Of a DNA stretch of 64,000 nucleotides, positions 25,820 to 34,207 are shown one piece after another. How positions within the stretch are numbered: the stretch's first letter is position 1; every line of letters starts with the position of its first letter. The DNA comes from Streptomyces sp. A1136 (GTDB lineage Bacteria; Actinomycetota; Actinomycetes; Streptomycetales; Streptomycetaceae): assembly GCF_004795055.1 (NCBI RefSeq), contig NZ_SSBJ01000008.1, positions 62,001 to 126,000 on the forward strand, written 5' to 3'. A model generated the notes under the pieces. That model was not told the DNA's origin. It ran no database searches and saw only the letters and a list, made by a program, of their open reading frames with translations. Both the position numbers and the translations under genes were made by a program.

Positions 25820-27556
25820 ATGAGCCGCTTACCCCGCCACACCGCCCTGCTGGCGGCCCTCGGGCTGATCAGCGCGACCGGCGTCACCGCCACCGTCCTG
25901 ACCACCGACGCCGGAGCCGCCACCGGCGGCTGCAAGGTCGAGTACCGGATCACCAGCCAGTGGGGCACCGGCTTCGGTGCCGATGTCGTCATCACCAACA
26001 CCGGCGACCCGGTCGGCGCCTGGACCCTGGAATGGTCCTACGGAGGCGACCAGAAGGTCACCCAGGGCTGGAACGCCTCGATTGTCCAGTCAGGGCCGGC
26101 CGTGACCGCCCGGAACCTCTCGTACAACGGAAGCCTGGCCACCGGCGGTACCACCTCCTTCGGCTTCAACGGCTCCTACAGCGGAACGAACCCCGTCCCC
26201 GCGACGTTCAAGCTCAACGGCGTCACCTGCGACGGCGCGACACAGCCGACCGAGCCCCCGACCACTCCCCCGACGACACCGCCCACCACCCCGCCGCCTT
26301 CGGGCGGCAAGGCCGACAACCCGTACGCCGGCGCCAAGGTGTACGTGAACCCCGAGTGGTCCGCCAAGGCCGCCGCCGAGCCGGGCGGCACCAAGGTGTC
26401 GAACCAGCCCACCGGCGTCTGGCTGGACCGCATCGCCGCCATCGCCGGCACGACCGGCGGTATGGGTCTGCGCGACCACCTGGACCGGGCACTGGCGCAG
26501 AAGGGCAGCGGTGAGCTCGTCGTCCAGCTCGTAATCTACGACCTGCCCGGACGCGACTGCGCCGCGCTCGCCTCCAACGGCGAGCTGGGTCCCACCGAGA
26601 TCGACAAGTACAAGACGCAGTACATCGACCCGATCGCCGCGATCCTCTCGGACCCCAAGTACGCGGGGCTCCGGATCGTCACCACGGTCGAGATCGACTC
26701 GCTGCCCAACCTGGTCACCAACGTCTCCGGGCGCCCGACGGCCACCGCCGGCTGCGATGTGATGAAGGCCAACGGAAACTACGTCAAGGGCGTCGGTTAC
26801 GCGCTGAACAAGCTGGGCTCGATCGCCAACGTCTACAACTACGTGGACGCGGGCCACCACGGCTGGCTCGGCTGGGACGACAACTTCGGAGCCTCCGCCG
26901 AACTCTTCAAGCAGGCCGCCACCGCCGAGGGCTCCACGCTCTCCAAGGTTCACGGCTTCATCGTGAACACGGCCAACTACAGCGCGCTGAAGGAGGACCA
27001 CTTCACGATCGGCGACTCCGTCAACGGCACCTCCGTACGCCAGTCGAAGTGGATCGACTGGAACCGGTACACGGACGAGGTGTCGTACGCGCAGGCCATG
27101 CGGGCCAAGCTGATCTCCCTCGGCTTCGACGCCAACCTCGGCATGCTGGTCGACACCTCCCGCAACGGTTGGGGCGGCGCGGCCCGTCCGACCGGCCCCG
27201 GGGCCCTGACCAGCGTCGACACCTACGTCAACGGCGGTCGCTACGACCGGCGCATCCACCTGGGCAACTGGTGCAACCAGGCCGGCGCCGGGCTGGGCGA
27301 GAGGCCGCAGGCCGCGCCGGCGCCGGGCATCGACGCGTATGTGTGGATGAAGCCGCCGGGCGAGTCGGACGGATCGAGCAAGGAGATCCCGAACAACGAG
27401 GGCAAGGGCTTCGACCGGATGTGCGACCCGACGTACACGGGCAACGCCCGCAACGGGAACAGCATGTCCGGCGCCCTGCCGAACGCGCCCCTCTCGGGCC
27501 AGTGGTTCTCGGCCCAGTTCCAGGAGCTCCTGAAGAACGCCTACCCGGCGCTGTGA
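25820..27556 (+). CDS. Secreted cellobiohydrolase, CBM2-GH6
   Basis: A 578-aa exoenzyme with signal peptide (to about 34), CBM2 (35-135, CKVEYRITSQWGTGFGADVV), Pro/Thr linker (TEPPTTPPTTPPTTPP) to 165, and a GH6 domain. GH6 markers: DLPGRDCAALASNGEL (Asp 246), the proton-donor segment VEIDSLPN (Asp 293) and YVDAGHHGWLGW near 352. Long loop segments such as GLGERPQAAPAPGID suggest a closed-tunnel exo-acting Cel6B-type enzyme releasing cellobiose from non-reducing ends. Its 14-bp spacing from the GH5 gene makes a two-gene cellulase operon with complementary endo/exo activities. Confidence 0.93.
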   Translation: MSRLPRHTALLAALGLISATGVTATVLTTDAGAATGGCKVEYRITSQWGTGFGADVVITNTGDPVGAWTLEWSYGGDQKVTQGWNASIVQSGPAVTARNLSYNGSLATGGTTSFGFNGSYSGTNPVPATFKLNGVTCDGATQPTEPPTTPPTTPPTTPPPSGGKADNPYAGAKVYVNPEWSAKAAAEPGGTKVSNQPTGVWLDRIAAIAGTTGGMGLRDHLDRALAQKGSGELVVQLVIYDLPGRDCAALASNGELGPTEIDKYKTQYIDPIAAILSDPKYAGLRIVTTVEIDSLPNLVTNVSGRPTATAGCDVMKANGNYVKGVGYALNKLGSIANVYNYVDAGHHGWLGWDDNFGASAELFKQAATAEGSTLSKVHGFIVNTANYSALKEDHFTIGDSVNGTSVRQSKWIDWNRYTDEVSYAQAMRAKLISLGFDANLGMLVDTSRNGWGGAARPTGPGALTSVDTYVNGGRYDRRIHLGNWCNQAGAGLGERPQAAPAPGIDAYVWMKPPGESDGSSKEIPNNEGKGFDRMCDPTYTGNARNGNSMSGALPNAPLSGQWFSAQFQELLKNAYPAL

Positions 27557-27575
27557 CACGGCGTCGGTGAGCAGA

Positions 27576-27616
27576 CCACGGCCGTACGGGACCCGAGGGG
27601 TTCCGTACGGCCGTGG
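27576..27616 (+). terminator. Terminator of the cellulase operon
   Basis: CCACGGCCGTACGG (27576-27589) and its perfect complement (27603-27616) form a 14-bp stem that can extend through ACCC/GGGT in the loop. It starts 19 bp after the GH6 stop. Confidence 0.8.
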
Positions 27617-27729
27617 GCCGTGTCCCTGCCCGGGTGGTGACGAGCGGATCGGCGCTTCGGGCGGTGATCCCCACCCTCCGCGCGCGTGGCCGAAATACCG
27701 TGCTGCCGGCTCGGGTTGGGGAGCGCGAT

Positions 27730-27760
27730 TTGTTTGGCGAACGCCTAATCGAGTAGGCGT
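27730..27760 (+). promoter_or_regulatory. Candidate promoter and 20-bp operator of the ATP-grasp operon
   Basis: ACGCCTAATCGAGTAGGCGT (27741-27760) is symmetric at 18 of 20 positions. It overlaps a possible -10 TAGGCG (27754-27759) placed 18 bp after TTGTTT (27730-27735). The arrangement suits a repressor site, but no regulator gene is adjacent. Confidence 0.5.
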
Positions 27761-27890
27761 ACGTCTGTGCGTCCACCGTTTTCCGCCGTGCTCTCGTCAC
27801 CCGCGGTCGGTGCGCGGTGACACCGCGTGCGGATCGTCCGCCGGCGACGCCGTCGCACCACGCGGCGTCCGCCCCGACCCCAGGAGCACC

Positions 27891-29324
27891 ATGACCCCGA
27901 TCCTCTTCGTCTATGCCAAGGGCGGCCCTCCCCTGGAGTACGCGGTCCCGAGAATCGCGGCGCACGCCGAGGTGCACGTCCTGGCGCTCGCGCCCCTGCC
28001 CCGAGCCACCGAGGCGGCGTGGCTGCCGGGGTGCGCGTCGGTCACCACGGCCGCGCCGGGCGAGGGGGTGGAATTGGTCGATCTGATCTGCTCCCACGCC
28101 CGCCGCGTCGGCGCGGCGGCGGTGCTGACCCTGTCGGAGTACGCGGTGGTGGCGGTCGCCCACGCCTGCCTTCGGCTCGGTCTGCGCGGCGCCGGCGAGC
28201 GGGTCGCGGGAGCCCGGGACAAGCGTCTGATGCGCCGGATCTGGCGTGACGCCGGGGTGCCCGTACCGGGGTTCGCGGAGGTCCACGGCCCGGAGGACAT
28301 CGCGACCGCCTTCGAAACCCTGCGGCCGCCGCTCCTGCTGAAGGCCGCCTGGAGCGCGGGTTCCACGGCCCACCTCACCGTGTGGAACGAGCAGCAGGCC
28401 GAGGAGGCCTGGAAGACCGGACGCTCCGTCATGGAGGCCTCCTCCGCCCAGGGATACGCGGAGCTGCACGCGGCGGACGAGGGCGTCAGCGATTTCCTGC
28501 TGGAGGAGATCGTGACGGGGCAGGCATCCGACTGGTTCGAGGGGACCGGTTGGGGCGACTACGTCAGCGTGGAGGGGATCGTCGCCGACGGCCGCTACCA
28601 CCCGTTGTGCATCACGGGGCGGATGCCGACCGTCGCGCCCTTCACCGAGCGGGCGAGCCTGGCTCCGGCCGCCCTCCCGAAGGCGTTGCAGCGCCGGATC
28701 GAGGAGGTGTCGCGCGCCGCCGTCGACGCCCTCGGACTCGACACCTGCGCCACCCACACCGAGATCAAACTCGGCGCCGACGGGGCGATGTGGCTGATCG
28801 AGACAGCGGCCCGCTTCGGTGGGGTGATGACCACCCGGCAGGTGGAGACCGTCTTCGGGTTCGACATGATCGGCATGTTGGTGCGCCAGTTGCTCGGCCG
28901 GGACGTCTCCTACCCGGAGCGGATGGCAACCGAGGGCGTGGGGGCCGCCGGGTCCCTCGTCGTGCTGGCCGTCGACCCCGGGGGCCGGCCCTGGACCGAG
29001 TTACCGGCCTGGGACTTCGGGGCGGTCGACTGGCCCTCCCTGGTAGCGCCGGGATCCCGCGTGGAGCAGGTGCGCGAGCACAGTCTCGCGCCGGGCAGTC
29101 CGGTCCCGCCGTACGAGGAGGCCGGAGGGGCCAATTCCATGGCGGCGCTGTGCTTCCTCACCGCCGAGTCCGGGCCGGAGCTGCTGGCCGACTGCGGCCG
29201 CATCGTCGCGGCCCTGCCCAAGGCCCTCACCGCCGCGTCCGCCGACCCCCCGGCCGCCGGCCCCGCGTCCCCCGACACCACCGCCACGTCCGCCGACCGC
29301 TCGACACCCGGGAGCACCGCATGA
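27891..29324 (+). CDS. ATP-grasp carboxylate-amine ligase-like protein
   Basis: A 477-aa cytoplasmic protein started at ATG 27891 after AGGAG. The N-terminal 95 residues form a Rossmann-like preATP domain (TPILFVYAKGGPPLEYAV). The ATP-grasp fold follows: RDKRLMRRIWRDAGVPVPGF near 105, PPLLLKAAWSAGS near 145, FLLEEIVTG near 203 and the Mg-binding strand HTEIKLGADGAMWLIETAARFGG near 288-310. The fold is that of BacD-type amino-acid ligases and other enzymes that make acylphosphate intermediates and couple them to amines. The substrate is unknown. Its ATG-overlapping neighbour is a dikinase-like protein, and an MFS gene follows. Confidence 0.85.
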   Translation: MTPILFVYAKGGPPLEYAVPRIAAHAEVHVLALAPLPRATEAAWLPGCASVTTAAPGEGVELVDLICSHARRVGAAAVLTLSEYAVVAVAHACLRLGLRGAGERVAGARDKRLMRRIWRDAGVPVPGFAEVHGPEDIATAFETLRPPLLLKAAWSAGSTAHLTVWNEQQAEEAWKTGRSVMEASSAQGYAELHAADEGVSDFLLEEIVTGQASDWFEGTGWGDYVSVEGIVADGRYHPLCITGRMPTVAPFTERASLAPAALPKALQRRIEEVSRAAVDALGLDTCATHTEIKLGADGAMWLIETAARFGGVMTTRQVETVFGFDMIGMLVRQLLGRDVSYPERMATEGVGAAGSLVVLAVDPGGRPWTELPAWDFGAVDWPSLVAPGSRVEQVREHSLAPGSPVPPYEEAGGANSMAALCFLTAESGPELLADCGRIVAALPKALTAASADPPAAGPASPDTTATSADRSTPGSTA

Positions 29325-31321
29325 CGAACGCCGGCGCCACCACTTCCGCGACGTCCCCCCGGGGCGCCGCCGTGGACACCCTGCTCACGCTCCCCCTGTT
29401 CGAACAACTGGCCGGGGTGCTGGGAGGGCACCCGTACGTGAAGGTCGTCGTGGACCGGGAACAGGGCCTGTGGCACGTACTCGACAGCGCCGTGCACTCC
29501 TTCCACGTCAACTACATAGCCACCGAGATCCAGGGGCTGACCCTCGACCAGCTCGACGCCGAACTCGACCGCTTCAACCACGACGTCTACCAGGACCCGG
29601 CACGGCGGTTCCTGCTCGGCGTCCTGTCGCTGCACTCCCGGGGCGGCCCGGAACGGGACGAGCCGTTCATGGTCCTGGAGACCACCGAGGCCGACACCAT
29701 GGGCGCCGACCTGCTGATCGAGTTCCACGCCTTCGTACGGGCTCACCTCGATCCCGCGCTGGAGCTGTTGGTGAAGCCGGCCAACCACGGCCAGGAGAAC
29801 GCCCTCGCGGCGGTGCCGGAGACCGTGGTGCCCCGCGCCCGGGGACACGCGCTCCTGGCCACCGCGCCCTTCGTGCCGTTGACGCTCGCCTCGGCCACCG
29901 GTCGGCTCCGCGCCTTCGCCTCCGGCGAGGAGTACCTGGCCGCCCGCGCGGACCTGACCTGGTACGACATCGTCGCCATGCCGGTGGTTCCCGACGACAT
30001 CCCGCGGCTCGCCGGTCTGATCAACGCCCTGCCCACCACCCCGCTGTCGCACACCAACATGCTCGCGGCCGGTTGGGGCATCCCCAACGCCATCGTCCGC
30101 GGCGTCCTCGACACGATCGCCGACGAGAAGCTGGACGGTGCCTGGGTCCGGTACGAGGTGAGCGCCGAGGGGTACGTCATCGAGCGCGCCGAGGAGCCGT
30201 CGGACCTCGCCGAACCGACGTGGCACACGCAGCGGGTCCGCCTCGACGCGCCGCACGTGACGGACGTACCGCTCGTGCCTCTGGCGGCGTTGCGCGCCGG
30301 GGACCGCAACCGCTACGGCACGAAGGCGGCCAACCTGGGGGAACTGCACCACGTGCTGCGCCACGGCTCGTCCCGACTGACCGGCTACTACTCCGTGCCC
30401 CGCCCGCCCCGGTCCGACCTGCTCGGTCACCTGGCCGCGCGGCTGGGGATGCCCGAGGACGGCGACCTCGCCCAGTACGCGGGCGAGTTCCTGACCCGTC
30501 ACGTCCAGGCGCCGGAGGGCATCGCCGTCCCCTTCTCCGTCCAACGGCGATTCCTGGACTCCTCGCCGGCGGTGCAACAGAGCATCGGGAAGCTGAAGAT
30601 GGCCCTGGAGCTGAACGCCATGGACGCCGTGGACACGGTCTGCGTCCAGTTGCAGCACCTCGTGCGCACCCTTCCGGTGCCCGAGGACCTGGTGCGCGCC
30701 CTGGACACCCAGGTGGTCGAGCACCTGGCGGGCACGAGCCGCTTCGCCGTGCGCTCCTCCTCGAACGCCGAGGACCTGCCGGGCTTCTCCGCGGCCGGCA
30801 TCTACGAGTCCCACACCAAGGTCACCGACCTGCCGGGGCTGCTGGACGCCATCCGCCAGGTGTGGGCCTCGTTGCTCTCCCCGCGCAGCGTGCGACTGCG
30901 CCATCAGGCCGGCATCTCCCTGGACGACACGTACATGGGGGTGATCGTCCAGCGCTACGAGCCGTCCCCCCTCGGGGGCGTCATGGTCACCTGCAATCCG
31001 ACCAACCGGGCCGACTTCCGCAACGTGTACCTCAACTGCGCGCACGGGTCCACGGCCGACGTCGTGGACGGCCGGACGATGCCCCTGCAGTACCTGTACA
31101 ACACGGTCGAGGGCGGCGGCCGCACGATCTCGCTGGGCGCGGCCGAGGAGGACCTGACGCGGGAGACACGGGACCACCTCGGGCGGCTGGCGCTGGCGGG
31201 CCGCCTGCTCCAGTCCCATTTCGCCACGGACTACACCTTCGCGGGGCCGCTCGACATCGAATGGCTGCTCGGGCCGGGGGGCGCGCTCCACATCCTCCAG
31301 CTCCGGCCTTACAGCACCTGA
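29321..31321 (+). CDS. Dikinase-like protein, phosphohistidine swivel before PEP/pyruvate-type ATP-binding domain
   Basis: A 666-aa protein overlapping the ATP-grasp stop by ATGA. Residues 1-200 match nothing I recognise. Residues about 230-300 look like a swivelling phosphohistidine domain: LPTTPLSHTNMLAAGWGIPN, with the candidate phospho-His near 240, then LDGAWVRYEVSAEGYVI. Residues 330-666 are a pyruvate-phosphate-dikinase N-terminal ATP-binding domain (RYGTKAANLGEL near 331, RSSSNAEDLPGFSAAGIYES near 475, then GVIVQRYEPSP and terminal LDIEWLL...LQLRPYS). No PEP/pyruvate-binding TIM barrel is present. The swivel-first order recalls plant glucan, water dikinase rather than PEP synthase. 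The acceptor is unknown. Confidence 0.8.
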   Translation: MTNAGATTSATSPRGAAVDTLLTLPLFEQLAGVLGGHPYVKVVVDREQGLWHVLDSAVHSFHVNYIATEIQGLTLDQLDAELDRFNHDVYQDPARRFLLGVLSLHSRGGPERDEPFMVLETTEADTMGADLLIEFHAFVRAHLDPALELLVKPANHGQENALAAVPETVVPRARGHALLATAPFVPLTLASATGRLRAFASGEEYLAARADLTWYDIVAMPVVPDDIPRLAGLINALPTTPLSHTNMLAAGWGIPNAIVRGVLDTIADEKLDGAWVRYEVSAEGYVIERAEEPSDLAEPTWHTQRVRLDAPHVTDVPLVPLAALRAGDRNRYGTKAANLGELHHVLRHGSSRLTGYYSVPRPPRSDLLGHLAARLGMPEDGDLAQYAGEFLTRHVQAPEGIAVPFSVQRRFLDSSPAVQQSIGKLKMALELNAMDAVDTVCVQLQHLVRTLPVPEDLVRALDTQVVEHLAGTSRFAVRSSSNAEDLPGFSAAGIYESHTKVTDLPGLLDAIRQVWASLLSPRSVRLRHQAGISLDDTYMGVIVQRYEPSPLGGVMVTCNPTNRADFRNVYLNCAHGSTADVVDGRTMPLQYLYNTVEGGGRTISLGAAEEDLTRETRDHLGRLALAGRLLQSHFATDYTFAGPLDIEWLLGPGGALHILQLRPYST

Positions 31322-31365
31322 CCTGTCCGGACTCCCCCGCGTACCGCCCCACCCGAAGGTCGCCG

Positions 31366-32631
31366 ATGCCCCTCTCCCTGCCCGCCCGCGTGAAACGCCG
31401 CGTCCGCCCGCCCACCGCGGTGCTCCGCGTCATCCGTCTGAACAACGGCTTCCAGTTGTTGTTCAACCTGCTGTGGTGGATGCCCGTCTTCTACGAGTAC
31501 CAGAGGCGGGCAGGCCTGTCGGACAGCCAGATCTTCGGCATCCAGAGCGTCTACTACGTGGCGTTCTGCCTGCTGGAGATACCCACCGGCTTCATCGCCG
31601 ACCGGATCGGGCAGCGCCGTTGCATGCAACTGGGGGCGGCCGCGATGACCGCGGCGAATCTCCTGCCGGTCGTCTCGCCGTCCTTCGCGGGCTTCATGGC
31701 GCACTTCCTGGCCATCGCCGTCGCCCGCTCGCTGGTGTCCGGGGCGTCCAGCGCCTACCTGTACGAGTACCTCCACGAGCACGGTGCGCGGGCACACTAC
31801 GTACAGGCCGAGGGCACCGCCCGGGCGCTGGGCCTCTGGGCGAAGATCGCCTGCTGGCCCCTGGTCGGCGTACTCATGCACGTCCGGCACGAGGCCCCTT
31901 ACGTGTTGACCGCGCTCTCCGCGCTCGGTTCGCTGGCCTGCGCCGCGGCCCTCCCCGCGATCGCGGCGCCCCGCGACGGCGCTCACCCGCCGCCGGAGCG
32001 CGTCGGGCTCCTGGCCTCGGCCCGGCAGGCCGTGAAGGTCCTCGGAACGTCACGGTCCCTCGGACCGTTGATGGTGCAGGGCGTGGCCGTGTTCACGCTC
32101 GCCCGCATCTGCCAGGTCAACCTCTTCCAGCCGCTGCTCCTCGAAAAGAGCCTCCCCGTCGCCGACCACGGTGCGGTGCTGTCCGCGATGACGGTCGCCG
32201 AGGCCGTCGGATCGGCCAGGACCGGCTGGTTGCGCGGCAGGCTGTCCGACACCACCCTGGTCACCGTCCTCAGCGTGGTCATGGCACTCACCCTCGCGGC
32301 CACCACGCTGTCGGGGGGTCCGGGAACGATCCTCTGGCTGTGCGTGTTCGCCGCCGCGGCGGGGCTGGCCTACCCGGTGCAACGCAACCTGATCAACGCG
32401 GCCATCCCCCCGACCCCGTACCGCGCGACCCTGCTGTCGGTGGAGTCCATCATCGACCGCGGCGTGTGCGCGCTGGTGGCGCTGGCCGTCGGCGCCTACC
32501 TGGCGGCGGACCGTCTCGACGCGCTCCTGGTGCACGCGGCGGCGGGCACCTGTCTGTTGCTGCTCGTCGTGGGCGTCGTCCTGGGGCGGCTCCGCCGGCG
32601 CGGGGCCGCGCCGGCCGCCGGACAGCCCTGA
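31366..32631 (+). CDS. MFS transporter, probable product exporter
   Basis: A 421-aa transporter with about 12 membrane spans. It opens with a basic head (LPARVKRRVRPP), then NNGFQLLFNLLWWMPVFYEYQ, and carries motif A-like GFIADRIGQRRCMQ near residue 82. The internal repeat starts near SLGPLMVQGVAVFTLARI (about residue 230). It resembles uncharacterised actinobacterial MFS proteins rather than a known drug pump. It follows the dikinase gene by 44 bp on the same strand, so it probably exports, or imports the precursor for, whatever the ATP-grasp/dikinase pair makes. It is convergent with the phosphatase gene (8 bp). Confidence 0.85.
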   Translation: MPLSLPARVKRRVRPPTAVLRVIRLNNGFQLLFNLLWWMPVFYEYQRRAGLSDSQIFGIQSVYYVAFCLLEIPTGFIADRIGQRRCMQLGAAAMTAANLLPVVSPSFAGFMAHFLAIAVARSLVSGASSAYLYEYLHEHGARAHYVQAEGTARALGLWAKIACWPLVGVLMHVRHEAPYVLTALSALGSLACAAALPAIAAPRDGAHPPPERVGLLASARQAVKVLGTSRSLGPLMVQGVAVFTLARICQVNLFQPLLLEKSLPVADHGAVLSAMTVAEAVGSARTGWLRGRLSDTTLVTVLSVVMALTLAATTLSGGPGTILWLCVFAAAAGLAYPVQRNLINAAIPPTPYRATLLSVESIIDRGVCALVALAVGAYLAADRLDALLVHAAAGTCLLLLVVGVVLGRLRRRGAAPAAGQP

Positions 32632-32639
32632 CACCGCGG

Positions 32640-34061
32640 TCAGCCGCGGAGACAGCGGCCCAGTTCACGGAGTTCGTAGAAGTGGCTGCCCGCGGAGACC
32701 GGCTTGCAGGCGGGCTTGAAGGCGGTCTCCTGCTCGTTGTAGAGCATGCGGACCAGGAAGGTGGCCGGTTCACCGCCGGAGGGGGTGTTCCGGTAGAGGT
32801 CCCACTGGATGTTCGCGGCCATCGGCGCGACGTCGGCGCCGCGCCAGGGGTTGTTCCGGTAGGAGTAGGGCTCGCCCGGCTCGGCCGGTTCCGTACTGCC
32901 CGGCAGGCCCATGAGCGCCGCAAGGGGTTCGATCTCCTCCGCGTGGGTGAAGCGGAGCACCGCGCCCTTGTGGTCGGCGCCGGCGGCTTTCGTCTCGGCC
33001 TGGGTGAGGAGGTCGTCGAGGAGGACGCCGGCCATCTTGTAGGTGATGGTGCGCCCGCTGAGGGCGGGGCCCTTCCGGTAGAACTCCTCGGCGTCGTCGA
33101 GGTAGGCGAACCACCGGGCGTCGCGAGGGGCGAGGAAGCGGGTGAGGTCGACGTCCGGCGCCTCGACGCGGAGGTCCGGCGCCGCGCTGTAGAGCTGGTA
33201 CAGCGAGCGCGCGAAGGAGACCCGCGTGGCGGCGGGCAGCGAGGCGGTGAAGTCGTCGTGGAAGAGGGACGCGACGACGTGGTGCGCCGCCTCGGCGGTG
33301 CGCGGGTCGGCGTCGATCTCCGCGAGTACCGCGGCGAGGTCCGGGTCGTGGGCCAGGTAGTCCTGGTAGTCGGCGTTCTGCGGCTGCTTGTGGAAGTACA
33401 GCAGGTCCTTGTCGGTGACCGGCGCCTGGATCAGACCGGTCAGCTCCGGATCGCCGGCGGCCAGGCCGCCCGTGAAGGCGTCGGCGCTGGCCACGGCGCG
33501 CCCCACGCCCGACGTCTCCACGACGATGGGCTCGTGCTCGGCCGTGATGGTGTCGAACAGCGACGGCAGTCGCTGTTCCATGCGCAGCGCCGTCTGCCGC
33601 TGCTCCTGGGCCCCGCGGCCGGAGAGGTTGCCGTAGCCGATCGCCGAGGCGGCGCCCAGCAGTGACCGCACTTGCGGGCCCAGTCGGGCGCCGAGGCCGG
33701 TGAGGGCGCCGCGCTCCTGTGCCGTCCGCAGGACGGCCAGTACGGCGTCACCGTCTCCGCTGTCCGACATGGCGCGGGAGCCGTGGCGGGCGACGGTCTC
33801 GGTGAAGATCGGGCTGAACCCCTCGGGCGGCTGCTGGTACCGGCCGGGCATCCCCTTCGGCTCGTACGGCGTCTTCGTGCCGTAGAGGACCGGTTCGATG
33901 TGCGAGGGGCCGGGCCGCTCGCGCGCGGACGCGCTTCCCGTGGCGGAGAGCAGACCGACGGCCAGGGAGACGGCGACGGCGGCGGAGAGGGGGGCGGTGC
34001 GCTTCAAGGCGGCCCTTCGGGTCGTCCCGGTCCGCCGGTCGGCAGGGTGGGTCCACCGCAC
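32640..34061 (-). CDS. Exported histidine phosphatase, MINPP-like (phytase type)
   Basis: A 473-aa branch-2 histidine phosphatase. Starting at GTG 34061 gives a Tat-type signal, TTRRAALKRTAPLSAAVAVS; a TTG at 34007 would remove the twin arginines and leave a Sec-like signal. The catalytic RHG is in TETVARHGSRA near residue 92 and the proton-donor motif is HAE (RFTHAEEIEPL) near 377. HAE, rather than the HD of ordinary phytases, marks the multiple inositol polyphosphate phosphatase group. Paired Cys residues near the C-terminus fit an extracytoplasmic enzyme. Likely role: release of phosphate from phytate or other inositol phosphates. No PHO box was recognised upstream. Confidence 0.85.
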   Translation of the reverse strand: MRWTHPADRRTGTTRRAALKRTAPLSAAVAVSLAVGLLSATGSASARERPGPSHIEPVLYGTKTPYEPKGMPGRYQQPPEGFSPIFTETVARHGSRAMSDSGDGDAVLAVLRTAQERGALTGLGARLGPQVRSLLGAASAIGYGNLSGRGAQEQRQTALRMEQRLPSLFDTITAEHEPIVVETSGVGRAVASADAFTGGLAAGDPELTGLIQAPVTDKDLLYFHKQPQNADYQDYLAHDPDLAAVLAEIDADPRTAEAAHHVVASLFHDDFTASLPAATRVSFARSLYQLYSAAPDLRVEAPDVDLTRFLAPRDARWFAYLDDAEEFYRKGPALSGRTITYKMAGVLLDDLLTQAETKAAGADHKGAVLRFTHAEEIEPLAALMGLPGSTEPAEPGEPYSYRNNPWRGADVAPMAANIQWDLYRNTPSGGEPATFLVRMLYNEQETAFKPACKPVSAGSHFYELRELGRCLRG

Positions 34062-34207
34062 GTTCGCCCCGAAGTCGGAAGTCGCGCCCACGTCCGGCCG
34101 TGGCCCGGATGAACGACGGTTGAACGACGTCTGCCCGGGCGTGTCCCGCGGCGCTCCCCGGTCACCCGGGGACCCGCGGATCGGCGGGCCCGTCCGGGAA
34201 GCCGTTT

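Larger units (their letters stand above)
27557..27890. other. 334-bp intergenic region before the ATP-grasp operon
   Basis: It holds the cellulase terminator at its left end and the palindromic promoter element at 27730-27760. I see no further gene or RNA signal in the remainder. Confidence 0.5.
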
